Shown here: piece after piece, positions 16,089-25,157 of the stretch
Layout of the letters: every line of letters starts with the position of its first letter
Numbering within the stretch: the stretch's first letter is position 1
NCBI GenBank assembly: GCA_015056625.1
Contig: SVFY01000022.1
Location: forward strand, 1,905-51,275
Origin: Butyrivibrio sp.
Lineage (GTDB): Bacteria; Bacillota; Clostridia; Lachnospirales; Lachnospiraceae
DNA: 49,371 nucleotides
Direction: 5' to 3'
The notes under the pieces: model-generated
Seen by the model: only the letters and a program-made list of their open reading frames with translations
Database searches by the model: none
What the model was told of the DNA's origin: nothing
Translations under genes and position numbers: made by a program

Positions 16089-18539
16089 ATGGGCAAAATG
16101 GCAAAGCTTAATGTGGAGTATTTCTCCGCTGAACTTAAAGACAAGCTTGAGGAAATTGACAGTTTTCCTTGCACGCTTATAGAGGCGGCTTCTGGTTTTG
16201 GAAAGACCACAGCCGTAAGGCATTTTTTGTCCAAAAAAGAGGAGGAAGGCTGCAGGGTACTGACCTACAGATTCCTTCCTGAAAACTCAGCCGAGTCCAC
16301 CTGGGCAGAGCTTAGAGGTGTTATATCTGAGCTGGGTGGAGAGCGTATGGAGCAGCTAAAGACATCTGCTCTTCCTGGAAGTGATGGCGTAGTCAGATTA
16401 GGAAGAGCCATCCAAAATTACAGAGGTGACGGTAAAGTCACATATATGTTTTTGGACGATTATCAGGAGTGGGGCTATAAATACGCCATAGATATTCTTG
16501 ATATCTTATCCACTCATCAGGATCCTGATCTTCATGTGATAATCGCTTCCCACATAATTCCTGCAGAGAAAAGAACAAAACTTGTTCCAAATGCAAAGCT
16601 CTACCACTTAAACGAGGAAGATCTTGCCTTTAAACCTGATGACATCCGTGCCTATTACAGCAAAGCCGGAATTGACATTGATGACATGCAGCTTAAGGAA
16701 ATCATGGATCTTACCGGCGGATGGGCTATAGCACTGTATCTGCAGCTTGACACTTATGTCAGGAGTGGAAGCTTTCAACATGGACACATGTATGACCTTA
16801 TGGAAAAGACCGTTTGGAGCAGGATAAGCGATTTTGATAAGCACGTTCTTTTGCAGTTATCCCTGCTTCCAAGCTTTACGCTGGCCCAGGCAGTGAGTAT
16901 TTCCGGACATACCAAGAGCTTTGCAGAAAAGAACCTCAGGGAAAAGAGATACTTCATTCAGTATTCACCCCAGGAGGGCAGATACTATTTCCAGACCATC
17001 TTAAAGCTCTTTTTAAGTAAGCAGTTTGAGCTATTGTCAGAAGATGAAAAGAAACAGCACTACAGAGTTGCAGGAAGGCTCTGCTGGGAAGGGGCCGACC
17101 ACAAAAGGGCCATCAGATTTTTGTACCTGTCAGGCCATTGGGAGGATATCTATGAGCTTCCTCTGTGTGTTAAGGACTTCAACACGGTAAACGAAGAGTA
17201 TACCGTTCCCATGATCATAGATATGGTCGAGCACTCTGACAGGGAGCTTATGTACAAGCACCCCAATGTGCCCATTGGTATGATGTTTGTTATGTTCATG
17301 ATGGGAGAGGCAAAAGAGATTGTGCGTTTTGCGCCAATGCTCCGGGATAATATTGTAAACAGTGATCTGTCTAAAGAGGAAAAGCAGGGACTTGAGGGAG
17401 AACTTGAGCTCTTGTTGTCATTTCTTTTGTACAACAGGATCGACGCCATAATGGTCCACCACCAGAGGGCGTGGCAGCTCATGAAGAGGCCTTCGAGGAT
17501 GTTCAGCCAGAGGTGCGCATTTACCTTTGGAAGCCCGTCGGTACTGTTTTTGTACTGGAGAGAGACGGGCGGGCTTGAAAAAGAGCTTCAGCAGATAGAT
17601 GAATGTATTCCTTTGTATGCCCAGCTTGTCAGCGGAAATGGCACTGGTGGAAACACCATAATGAGGGCAGAGGCAGAGCTTAACTGGGGAGATTATGACA
17701 AAGCTGAGATCGGGGCCTACAAGGCTATGTTCGAAGCTGAGAGTACCAGGCAGACTTCTGTTGAGATCTGCGGAGCACTGGTGCTTTCGAGAGTAGCTCT
17801 TTTGACAGGGAAAAAGGATCTCTTGTCGGAAGCACAGGATCGGCTTATGGAGCTGACTCACAGGGATGATGAAGATATAAGCCGCTACACCTATGATCTT
17901 GCGGATGCCTATATAGCCATGATATCAGAGGACTACGACAGGATAAGGCCCTGGCTTAAGAAGGGGCAGATTGATGCCCATCACTTATCCTTCCTGGTGC
18001 AGCCATACGCCTATATCATTTACGGAAGGTATCTCCTTGCGCAAAAGCAGTACACGAAGCTCATTGGAGTTTCGCAAAAAGCCATAAGCCTTGCTTCGGT
18101 GTACCCCAACATTTTGACGACCCTCTACGTGAAGATCTACTGCGCTGCAGCCTACGAAGCCATGGGAAGCGCCAAGGAAGCAATGCTTGAGCTCAAGGAT
18201 GCAATTGAGATGGGGCTTCCGGACATGATGTACCTGCCTTTTGCAGAGAACTATCAGTTCATAAAGAAGATACTGGCCAGATTTTCCATAAGTCCTGACG
18301 CCAGGATCATGATCGAGAAGATGGCAAAAGACTTATCTGACAGCCTTGACAGTATTGGCATTGCAGGACCAAGGCTCACTGACAGGGAACTTGAAGTATT
18401 AGAACTTATAAAGCGCGGCCTCACCAACGGCGAGATCGCAAAAGAGCAAATGGTTTCCCTCTCAACTGTAAAGAAGCAGGTGAGCTCCATCCTGCAGAAA
18501 TATGGCCTTGCCAGCAGGGAACAATTAAAGAAGTATTAA
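16089..18539 (+). CDS. MalT/LAL-type LuxR-family transcriptional regulator
   Basis: An 816-residue ATP-dependent activator. A P-loop lies at 35-41 (SGFGKTT) and a Walker B-like FLDD at 121-124 within a STAND-type ATPase (~25-330). A long helical-repeat sensor follows (~330-740, TPR-like: AQKQYTKLIGVSQKAISLA). The C-terminal LuxR HTH is at ~757-815 (LTDRELEVLELIKRGLTNGE, then LSTVKKQVSSILQKYG). This is the same layout as MalT. The start is 2 bases after the stop of the diguanylate cyclase gene, so c-di-GMP signalling and this regulator are coupled at least in expression. The next gene on the same strand, a surface protein, is a plausible target, but no operator was identified. Confidence 0.92.
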   Translation: MGKMAKLNVEYFSAELKDKLEEIDSFPCTLIEAASGFGKTTAVRHFLSKKEEEGCRVLTYRFLPENSAESTWAELRGVISELGGERMEQLKTSALPGSDGVVRLGRAIQNYRGDGKVTYMFLDDYQEWGYKYAIDILDILSTHQDPDLHVIIASHIIPAEKRTKLVPNAKLYHLNEEDLAFKPDDIRAYYSKAGIDIDDMQLKEIMDLTGGWAIALYLQLDTYVRSGSFQHGHMYDLMEKTVWSRISDFDKHVLLQLSLLPSFTLAQAVSISGHTKSFAEKNLREKRYFIQYSPQEGRYYFQTILKLFLSKQFELLSEDEKKQHYRVAGRLCWEGADHKRAIRFLYLSGHWEDIYELPLCVKDFNTVNEEYTVPMIIDMVEHSDRELMYKHPNVPIGMMFVMFMMGEAKEIVRFAPMLRDNIVNSDLSKEEKQGLEGELELLLSFLLYNRIDAIMVHHQRAWQLMKRPSRMFSQRCAFTFGSPSVLFLYWRETGGLEKELQQIDECIPLYAQLVSGNGTGGNTIMRAEAELNWGDYDKAEIGAYKAMFEAESTRQTSVEICGALVLSRVALLTGKKDLLSEAQDRLMELTHRDDEDISRYTYDLADAYIAMISEDYDRIRPWLKKGQIDAHHLSFLVQPYAYIIYGRYLLAQKQYTKLIGVSQKAISLASVYPNILTTLYVKIYCAAAYEAMGSAKEAMLELKDAIEMGLPDMMYLPFAENYQFIKKILARFSISPDARIMIEKMAKDLSDSLDSIGIAGPRLTDRELEVLELIKRGLTNGEIAKEQMVSLSTVKKQVSSILQKYGLASREQLKKY

Positions 18540-18635
18540 AAATTTATAAAAAATGGCCACCTAAATGACCATCGACCCATATAGAAATTAATATCCCCCT
18601 ACTACAATTTTAAGTAGGGAACGCCCGAATCATCA

Positions 18636-18665
18636 AGCCCTGACAGAGGAAACTCTGTCGGGGCT
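18636..18665 (+). terminator. Terminator after the LAL regulator
   Basis: AGCCCTGACAGAG pairs with CTCTGTCGGGGCT across GAAA, followed by TTATTTTTGGCTTTT. A smaller hairpin, CCCTAC/GTAGGG (18597-18619), lies upstream. Only 64 bases remain before the start of the surface-protein gene and I see no clear promoter in them, so the hairpin could instead be an attenuator in that gene's leader. Confidence 0.75.
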
Positions 18666-18729
18666 TTATTTTTGGCTTTTCCTGAGAGAACCATAATTTT
18701 TTCTTATGAGACAAATGGAGGGATGTGTT

Positions 18730-21084
18730 ATGAGTAACAAGATGTTATGGAAGCGACTATTGGCAGCGGGAATGTCAATGGCAATGGCAGCAACACTGTT
18801 TGCAACCAATTCGATCACTACTTTTGCAGAGGGAGAAACTAGTATTTTAGTACCACCTTCAGATAAGCCTGCAATTGAAATACCAGGTGGAGGGGAAGAA
18901 AATCAAGAACCACCTGTAGAACCAACTGATGGTCTTCCAGCCCCGGTAGAGGAAGAAGAAATCGATCCAGATAATCACAGCATTGTTTTAGGCGAAGCTA
19001 CACTTTGCGACGGAAGTACACTTAGAGTTGTGGAGACCGTAGAAACAAAAGATGAGTATTTATCTGATAAGGGTAATGTCGATGTGGATGGAAATCAGCT
19101 TGATGAGTACATTCCTGTAGAGGGCGCAACTGATGTCGAAGGACAGACCCTTGATTATACGGATGTTGAAAAAATTAAGTCTGTAGAGACTACAGTATAT
19201 CTTGAAGATGCTAAAACTGGTGAAGAAGTTACGGTAAAGAATGAAGAAGGTGAAGATGTAAGACTTGAGCTTCCTCTTGACTTTAATTGGACGGATTTTG
19301 AACCAGTTCCTGTTGTTGAGAACACAGATGGTTCTCTTCATGAACTTGACAAAGAAGAAAAGAGTGAAATATTCTACGGAATCTTTGATGATGACGGAAA
19401 GTTCCATCCTACAAGGGCAAATGCACCTGGCTCAAAGCCTTATATACTTACGGAAGACAATGAATATAAACTTGCTGATACAGTATATAGCACAACAGAT
19501 AAACATGGCAGAGTGATATTCCTGGATGAAGAGGTTTATTTAGCTCTCAAGGGAGAATCAACAAAATATACGTCTAAAAAGGAATACGAATATAACGATA
19601 CCAAGTACTCACAAGAGGAACTTGCAAAACTGGTAGATGAGATCAAAGAAGTTCATGATTGGGATTATGTAACTAAGGAACAGCCAGAAAATATAGCGCC
19701 TGAAAAAGCTACACTTACATACTCTCAGTATAATCGTAAAACACGCCAGTATGAAGACGTTGAGGGACCTATAACAATTAGCTATGACAAGGTAAAGGTC
19801 ACCAAATTTGATCCTAAACAAGGATATTTAGGTAATTACTACTTTAATTATAACAATACTACATACGTTATCGAGAGACCTGTTTATGGAATGGGCCCAG
19901 GAGCGATTGGAAAAGAAATTGACTTACCGAAGGGTTATTTTGTAGCTTCTGTTGATACTACAAAAGATAAAGTGTATCCAGTGACTCCAGCTAAGGAGGA
20001 GAAGAAAGAGACAACAGTTAAGATCACAGTCTATGATGAAAATAATGTAGCAATTTGGAGTGGAGACAAAACACAGTATGAGAATCTTCGTGCAGATAAC
20101 GTTACCAGAGTTAACGGAAAATATGCTGTAGAAGATAGTGAAGGCGAAAGGCAGTATATCGATCCAGGCTGTTATGAAATTATCCGTGAACTTGATAATA
20201 AGCTCACTGTAACAAATAGCTACTATTACACAGTTCAGGATAAGTCTGAAAGAGATCAGAGAACTGTAGAGTTTGAAGTAGATGGCAAGGCATTTGAATT
20301 AAAGGTAGATTTCTGGCAGAATGATCGAATTGGTATAAGTGAAGTCACTACTGCTCCAAGTGAGGAAGAAGGAAAGATTGATGTTGTTGTAAAATTCGTA
20401 TACTCATCATACGAAGCAGATGGAAGAACTCCTACTATTGCTGAGAGTGAAGTTACTTATACAGTAGATCCTAGTGACCCTGAGCAGTTTAATTCACTTG
20501 GTAGGGGAACAATGAATATAAAGTATACACCTGTATATACTTCACAGAATTACTCTGAGAAGCCAGTTCGTCCTATTCAGCCTAAAGCAGTGGAAGTTGT
20601 TCCAGTATCATATCCAGAAAGAAAACTTTTTGCAGCTGTTTTATCAACGAATGATTTGTTACTTGCAGATATTGCAGCAGAATTAGCTGAAGAAGGCATT
20701 GAGGAAGAGGTTAAGTGGGGACCTGTTCTGTTTGAAGAGGATGATAATGTACATATGGTATCCCTTGGTGAACCCAATGTGTCAGTTGCAGCTGATGCTG
20801 AGCCACAGCCTAACCCAAATCCTAATCCTAACCCTACACCAGATACAACACCTGGCACACCTACAACTATCGACGTAACTCCAGTAGCTCTTGCAGCAGC
20901 TCCAGGACAGGTACTTGGTGCACAGAGAGAAGAGACTGCAGCAGACGGCGCAGCAGTACTTGGTGCAAGCAGAGCACGTGGAACAGCTGACGAGACTACA
21001 GCTCCATTCGTAAGAGTACTTGTTATGGCAGCAGTAGCCAGCGCAGCACTTTTCCTTACAAGAAAGAGAGAGGAAGAGAACTAA
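18730..21084 (+). CDS. Secreted cell-surface protein with C-terminal membrane anchor
   Basis: A 784-residue exported protein. The signal peptide MSNKMLWKRLLAAGMSMAMA... ends near TTFAEG. An acidic Pro/Glu-rich start, several beta-rich modules (~90-640) with many Val/Thr/Tyr strands, a PNPNPNPNPTP linker (~700) and a hydrophobic tail VRVLVMAAVASAALFL with positive stop TRKREEEN follow. There is no LPXTG. Instead the tail is preceded by a doubled motif, VLGAQREETAAD and VLGASRARGTAD, a form that may replace the sortase signal in this family. An ATG at 18706 is in frame, but GGAGGG (18717-18722) fits ATG 18730 and the signal peptide then begins correctly. The function of the ectodomain (adhesin or substrate binder) is not evident. 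Confidence 0.88.
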   Translation: MSNKMLWKRLLAAGMSMAMAATLFATNSITTFAEGETSILVPPSDKPAIEIPGGGEENQEPPVEPTDGLPAPVEEEEIDPDNHSIVLGEATLCDGSTLRVVETVETKDEYLSDKGNVDVDGNQLDEYIPVEGATDVEGQTLDYTDVEKIKSVETTVYLEDAKTGEEVTVKNEEGEDVRLELPLDFNWTDFEPVPVVENTDGSLHELDKEEKSEIFYGIFDDDGKFHPTRANAPGSKPYILTEDNEYKLADTVYSTTDKHGRVIFLDEEVYLALKGESTKYTSKKEYEYNDTKYSQEELAKLVDEIKEVHDWDYVTKEQPENIAPEKATLTYSQYNRKTRQYEDVEGPITISYDKVKVTKFDPKQGYLGNYYFNYNNTTYVIERPVYGMGPGAIGKEIDLPKGYFVASVDTTKDKVYPVTPAKEEKKETTVKITVYDENNVAIWSGDKTQYENLRADNVTRVNGKYAVEDSEGERQYIDPGCYEIIRELDNKLTVTNSYYYTVQDKSERDQRTVEFEVDGKAFELKVDFWQNDRIGISEVTTAPSEEEGKIDVVVKFVYSSYEADGRTPTIAESEVTYTVDPSDPEQFNSLGRGTMNIKYTPVYTSQNYSEKPVRPIQPKAVEVVPVSYPERKLFAAVLSTNDLLLADIAAELAEEGIEEEVKWGPVLFEEDDNVHMVSLGEPNVSVAADAEPQPNPNPNPNPTPDTTPGTPTTIDVTPVALAAAPGQVLGAQREETAADGAAVLGASRARGTADETTAPFVRVLVMAAVASAALFLTRKREEEN

Positions 21085-21093
21085 TATAATATG

Positions 21094-21185
21094 ATCGAGA
21101 GGTCATTTTGCAGAGCGATTCTCTGCAGGTGATTAAAGTTATGGTTAAGGCGAAACCTGCAAGGCGGGTTTCGCCTTCTCTCGAT
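21094..21185 (+). ncRNA. Candidate structured RNA, three-way junction before the chitobiose operon
   Basis: Three perfect or near-perfect stems nest cleanly. The closing stem is ATCGAGAG (21094-21101) with CTCTCGAT (21178-21185). Hairpin one is TGCAGAG (21109-21115) with CTCTGCA (21121-21127). Hairpin two is AAGGCGAAACC (21147-21157) with GGTTTCGCCTT (21167-21177), stacked directly on the closing stem. A terminator hairpin follows 6 bases later. The arrangement of aptamer-like junction plus terminator is that of a riboswitch leader, but the sequence matches no class I know. It could also be the 3' end of the surface-protein transcript. A TATAAT at 21085-21090 lies just ahead, with no good -35. 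Confidence 0.5.
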
Positions 21186-21191
21186 TAATGC

Positions 21192-21242
21192 AGAATGTCT
21201 TTTTTGCATATGTTTGCTAAATATGCCAAAAACAGACATTCT
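21192..21242 (+). terminator. Terminator hairpin in the leader of the chitobiose operon
   Basis: AGAATGTCT (21192-21200) pairs with AGACATTCT (21234-21242), with further pairing between TTTTTTG and CAAAAA inside. It is followed by TTTTATTTCCTGTTTTTTT. It ends the surface-protein transcript or acts as the expression platform of the structured RNA just upstream. Confidence 0.65.
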
Positions 21243-21318
21243 TTTTATTTCCTGTTTTTTTAAACTAAAAGCATAGAACAAATAACATACATACCAGATC
21301 AGATTATGGGGAGAAGCT

Positions 21319-23721
21319 ATGAAATACGGGTATTTTGACAGGGACAATGATGAGTACGTAATAGACAGGGTGGATCTTCCGACCTCCTGGACCAACTATC
21401 TTGGGGTTGAGGATATGTGCGCGGTGGTCAATCACACAGCGGGTGGATATCTCTTTTACAGATCGCCTGAGTACCACAGGATCACAAGGTTTCGGGGCAA
21501 TGCGATTCCCATGGACAGACCAGGTGACTATGTGTACATAAGGGACAGAGAGGATGGGGACTACTTTACCATCTCCTGGCAGCCGGTTGGAAAGAGCCTT
21601 GATGAGGCGAAGTACATATGCCGCCATGGTATGAGCGTAACTACCTACGAGTGTGACTACAAGGGGATCCACGCCAGCCAGAAGATGAGCATTCCACTTG
21701 GTGAAAATGCCCTGGTATGGGACGTTAATATCACCAACAACTCAGACAGGGAAAGGGAGCTTGACGTGTTTACCTACGCCGAGTTTTCTTTTCACCATGT
21801 GATGATAGATAACCAGAACTTCCAGATGAGCCTGTACTGCGCTGGAAGCGAGTATAAGGACGGCGTCATCATCCATGACCTTTACTACGAGGAAGAGGGA
21901 TATCAGTACTTTACTGCAAACTTTGAGCCGGACGGCTTTGAGTGCCTGAGGGATGAGTTTATCGGGATCTACAACACCGAGTCAAACCCCAAGGCTGTTG
22001 CGGAAGGTGAGCTATGCGGCCACACCGAAAAAGGTGGTAACCACTGTGCATCTCTTAAGAAGTGCCTTACTCTGGCACCAGGGCAGTCCAGGAGACTTCT
22101 CTTTTTCCTTGGAGAAGGTGCCTATGATGAGGCAAAAAAGATCCGGGAGAAGTATGCTGATCCTGCTGCCATGGACAGAGCCTATGCAAAGCTTAAGGCA
22201 TTCTGGGCAAGAAAACAGGATTGCTTTAGGGTTTCATCTCCTGAGGCCGGTGTTGACACCATGATAAATACCTGGACGCTGTATCAGTCTGAGATAAATG
22301 TCATGTTCTCAAGGTTTGCGTCCTTTATCGAGGTGGGAGGCAGAACTGGCCTTGGCTACAGGGACACAGCTCAGGATGCCATGACAGTTATCCCCTCAAA
22401 CCCTGAGGGCTGCAGGAAGAGAATAATTGAGCTTCTTAGGGCTCTTACCACAAGAGGGTATGGAATACATCTTTTTGAACCCAGGTGGTTTGCGCCGGAG
22501 GATGAGAATAAGGACAAGAAAAAGCCCTTCAAATCCCCCACGGTTATACCGGAGCCAGAAGGAGCGTCCAAGGTCCACGGCCTTGCGGATGCCTGCGCTG
22601 ATGACGCGCTGTGGCTGGTGCCAACCATAACCGAGTACGTGAAAGAGACCGGTGATATGGGATTCCTTGGAGAGAAGTACGGCTATGCAGATGGCGGCTC
22701 TGGTACGGTTTACGAGCACATGAAAAAGATCGTGGAGTTTTCCTATAACGAGGCTGGCCAGCACGGCATATGCAAGGGCCTTAGAGCTGACTGGAACGAC
22801 TGCCTGAACCTTGGCGGAGGAGAGAGCGCTTTGGTGTCATTTCTTTTGTACAAGGCACTTACCTGCATAGTTGAGGTGGCTGATTTCCTGGGACTGGACG
22901 ATGATGCAGAGCGCTATGACAGTATGCTGATGGTTCTTCAGAACACTCTAGATGACACCCTTTGGGATGGAGACTGGTACCTTAGAGGCTTTACAGGAAG
23001 TGGCCGAAAAATCGGCTCCAAGGAAAACAAGGAGGGCAAGATCCACCTTGAGTCCAATGCCTGGGCAGTACTCTCCGGGGCTGCAGATATGGATAAGAGT
23101 AAAAAGACCCTTGACTCCATATACGAGCACCTGTTTACACCCTACGGAATAATGCTTAACGGACCTGCTTACACAGAGCCGGATGATGATATCGGATTTG
23201 TTGCCAGGGTCTACCCGGGACTTAAGGAAAATGCAAGTATCTTTTCCCATCCGAACCCCTGGGTATGGTCGGCGGAGTGCAGGGTTGGCAACGGCAACAG
23301 GGCCTTTGAGTACTACAAGAGCCTTTGCCCATACTACCAGAACGACATGATAGAGGTAAGGCAGGCTGAGCCCTATTCCTACTGCCAGTTCATCTCCGGC
23401 AAGGACCACACAACCTACGGAAGGGCTCATCATCCCTTTATGACAGGCTCCGGTGGCTGGGCATACTTTGCAGTTACCCACTACCTGTTGGGTATAAGGC
23501 CTGAGTTTGACGAGCTCATAGTTGATCCATGTATCCCTGATTCCTGGGATGAGTTTAGCGTAAAAAGAGCTTTCAGGGGAGATATCTACAATGTGACAGT
23601 TCATAATCCAGGCCACATTCAGAAGGGGGTAAAAGAGATCTGGGTTGATGGTAAAGCGGTAGACAAGATCCTTATAGCAGGCGATGGAAAAGAGCATGAT
23701 GTAAAAGTTGTAATGGGATGA
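21319..23721 (+). CDS. chbP: N,N'-diacetylchitobiose phosphorylase (GH94)
   Basis: Cleaves (GlcNAc)2 with phosphate to GlcNAc-1-phosphate and GlcNAc in the cytoplasm, saving ATP. The 800-residue length is right for GH94. The N-terminus MKYGYFDRDNDEYVIDRVDL, SPEYHRITRFRGNA, SRFASFIEVGGRTGLGYRDT, the GLRADWNDCLNLGGGES block and ENASIFSHPNPWVWSAE all follow, from memory, the Vibrio proteolyticus chitobiose phosphorylase rather than cellobiose phosphorylases. The latter differ in the RDxxQD region. The general acid should be one of the aspartates in ADWND (D491 or D494). There is no signal peptide. GGGGAG lies 5 bases before the ATG. It is the first gene of a locus with a sugar phosphomutase, ABC transporter and NagA, which supports a GlcNAc disaccharide substrate. 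Confidence 0.9.
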   Translation: MKYGYFDRDNDEYVIDRVDLPTSWTNYLGVEDMCAVVNHTAGGYLFYRSPEYHRITRFRGNAIPMDRPGDYVYIRDREDGDYFTISWQPVGKSLDEAKYICRHGMSVTTYECDYKGIHASQKMSIPLGENALVWDVNITNNSDRERELDVFTYAEFSFHHVMIDNQNFQMSLYCAGSEYKDGVIIHDLYYEEEGYQYFTANFEPDGFECLRDEFIGIYNTESNPKAVAEGELCGHTEKGGNHCASLKKCLTLAPGQSRRLLFFLGEGAYDEAKKIREKYADPAAMDRAYAKLKAFWARKQDCFRVSSPEAGVDTMINTWTLYQSEINVMFSRFASFIEVGGRTGLGYRDTAQDAMTVIPSNPEGCRKRIIELLRALTTRGYGIHLFEPRWFAPEDENKDKKKPFKSPTVIPEPEGASKVHGLADACADDALWLVPTITEYVKETGDMGFLGEKYGYADGGSGTVYEHMKKIVEFSYNEAGQHGICKGLRADWNDCLNLGGGESALVSFLLYKALTCIVEVADFLGLDDDAERYDSMLMVLQNTLDDTLWDGDWYLRGFTGSGRKIGSKENKEGKIHLESNAWAVLSGAADMDKSKKTLDSIYEHLFTPYGIMLNGPAYTEPDDDIGFVARVYPGLKENASIFSHPNPWVWSAECRVGNGNRAFEYYKSLCPYYQNDMIEVRQAEPYSYCQFISGKDHTTYGRAHHPFMTGSGGWAYFAVTHYLLGIRPEFDELIVDPCIPDSWDEFSVKRAFRGDIYNVTVHNPGHIQKGVKEIWVDGKAVDKILIAGDGKEHDVKVVMG

Positions 23722-23735
23722 GGGGGAAAATGAAA

Positions 23736-25157
23736 ATGATCAAATTTGGAACCGGCGGATGGCGCGCAGTAATAGGGGATGAGTTCACCAAGGAAAATGT
23801 TCAGATCCTGGCACAGGCCATCAGCTCCAAGATGAAGGATGAGCACCTGGAAGGGAGCGGAATAGTCCTTGGCTACGACAGAAGGTTTTTGTCCAAGGAA
23901 GCCATGCAGTGGGCAGCAGTAGTGTTTGCGGCAAATGGCATAAAGGCCAGCCTTATCAACAAGTCAAGCCCCACGCCTCTTGTAATGTTCTATGTCATGA
24001 AGCACGATCTTCCCTATGGAATGATGGTGACAGCAAGCCATAATCCTGCTATCTACAATGGCATCAAGCTCTTTACCAAAGAGGGCAGGGATGCTGATGA
24101 GACTGTAACAGCAGATGTAGAGCGATACATAGAAGAGGTGGCACTTCCTGTTAAGTCCATGGATTATGAGGAAGCAAAGGCTTTAGGCTTTATAGAGGAG
24201 TTCTACCCAATAAATGAGTACATAGACAACATCCTTGACCGTGTCAACGTGGATGCTATCAGGGCAGCAGGCCTTAAGGTTGCTCTTGATCCCATGTACG
24301 GCGTAAGTGAGACAGCAATCAAGACCATCCTTCTTACAGCAAGGTGCGAGATGGAAACCATCCACAGCCGCCATGACACCCTCTTTGGAGGTAAGCTCCC
24401 AGCTCCAAATGAAGGAGCAATGTCGCCTCTTATGACCTGTGTCAAGGATTATCACTGCGACATAGGAATAGCCACTGACGGAGACGCCGACAGGATCGGA
24501 GTTGTGGACGACAAGGGAAGATATCTTTCTCCCAATGATATTCTGGTTCTTCTGTATTACTATCTTGTTAAGTACAGGCACGAGAAGGGGCCTGTTGTAA
24601 GAAACCTTTGCACCACACACATGCTTGACCGCATTGCAAAAGAGTTTGGGGAAGAGTGCTACGAAGTTCCGGTTGGCTTTAAGCACATCTCGGCAGGTAT
24701 AACAGAGCACAATGCCCTTATTGGAGGCGAGTCATCTGGTGGTCTTACGGTAAGAGGCCACATAAATGGAAAAGATGGCGTGTATGCAGCAGCTCTTTTG
24801 GTAGAAATGCTGGCAGTTACAGGACGAAAGATATCCCAGATCTACGACGATATCCGCTCGGAGTTCGGGCACTTTTATATGGTGGAAAAGAACTTTTCCT
24901 TCAAGGCTTCAAAAAAGAGTGAGTACCAGAAAATTCTCATGGAGGATAAGCTCCTTCCCCAGTTCCCGGTGGAGACCTTAAAGACTTCCTATATGGATGG
25001 TTGTAAGGTATACTTTAAAAATGGAGGATGGGTTTGTGCAAGGTTTTCAGGCACTGAGCCTCTCCTTAGGATCTTTTGTGAGATGGACGATATGGACCTT
25101 GCAGAGGATATCTGCAGGATATTTAGGGATTTTCTGGGATTAGAGGTAGAGCAATGA
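23736..25157 (+). CDS. Phosphohexomutase, probably acting on GlcNAc-1-phosphate
   Basis: Moves phosphate between C1 and C6 of a hexose; in this setting GlcNAc-1-P (from the phosphorylase) to GlcNAc-6-P (for NagA). All four family motifs are present: catalytic serine loop TASHNPAIYNG (S101 counted from 23736), metal loop DGDADRIG, sugar-binding GGESSGG and C-terminal phosphate-binding RFSGTEPLLR. An in-frame ATG at 23718 overlaps the previous stop (ATGA). AGGGGG at 23721-23726 favours ATG 23736 (9 bases away) or 23730, and MIKFGTGGWRAVIGDEF is the usual family start. The specificity is inferred from neighbours; the sequence alone would also fit phosphoglucomutase. Confidence 0.9.
   Translation: MIKFGTGGWRAVIGDEFTKENVQILAQAISSKMKDEHLEGSGIVLGYDRRFLSKEAMQWAAVVFAANGIKASLINKSSPTPLVMFYVMKHDLPYGMMVTASHNPAIYNGIKLFTKEGRDADETVTADVERYIEEVALPVKSMDYEEAKALGFIEEFYPINEYIDNILDRVNVDAIRAAGLKVALDPMYGVSETAIKTILLTARCEMETIHSRHDTLFGGKLPAPNEGAMSPLMTCVKDYHCDIGIATDGDADRIGVVDDKGRYLSPNDILVLLYYYLVKYRHEKGPVVRNLCTTHMLDRIAKEFGEECYEVPVGFKHISAGITEHNALIGGESSGGLTVRGHINGKDGVYAAALLVEMLAVTGRKISQIYDDIRSEFGHFYMVEKNFSFKASKKSEYQKILMEDKLLPQFPVETLKTSYMDGCKVYFKNGGWVCARFSGTEPLLRIFCEMDDMDLAEDICRIFRDFLGLEVEQ

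Noticed and set aside
18541..18635. Possible c-di-GMP riboswitch before the surface-protein gene
   Set aside because: The conserved aptamer parts are not present; only a weak hairpin and the LAL terminator are seen.
22948..23697. 249-codon minus-strand frame inside the phosphorylase gene
   Set aside because: Antisense shadow of a strongly conserved GH94 gene; no promoter or ribosome binding site.
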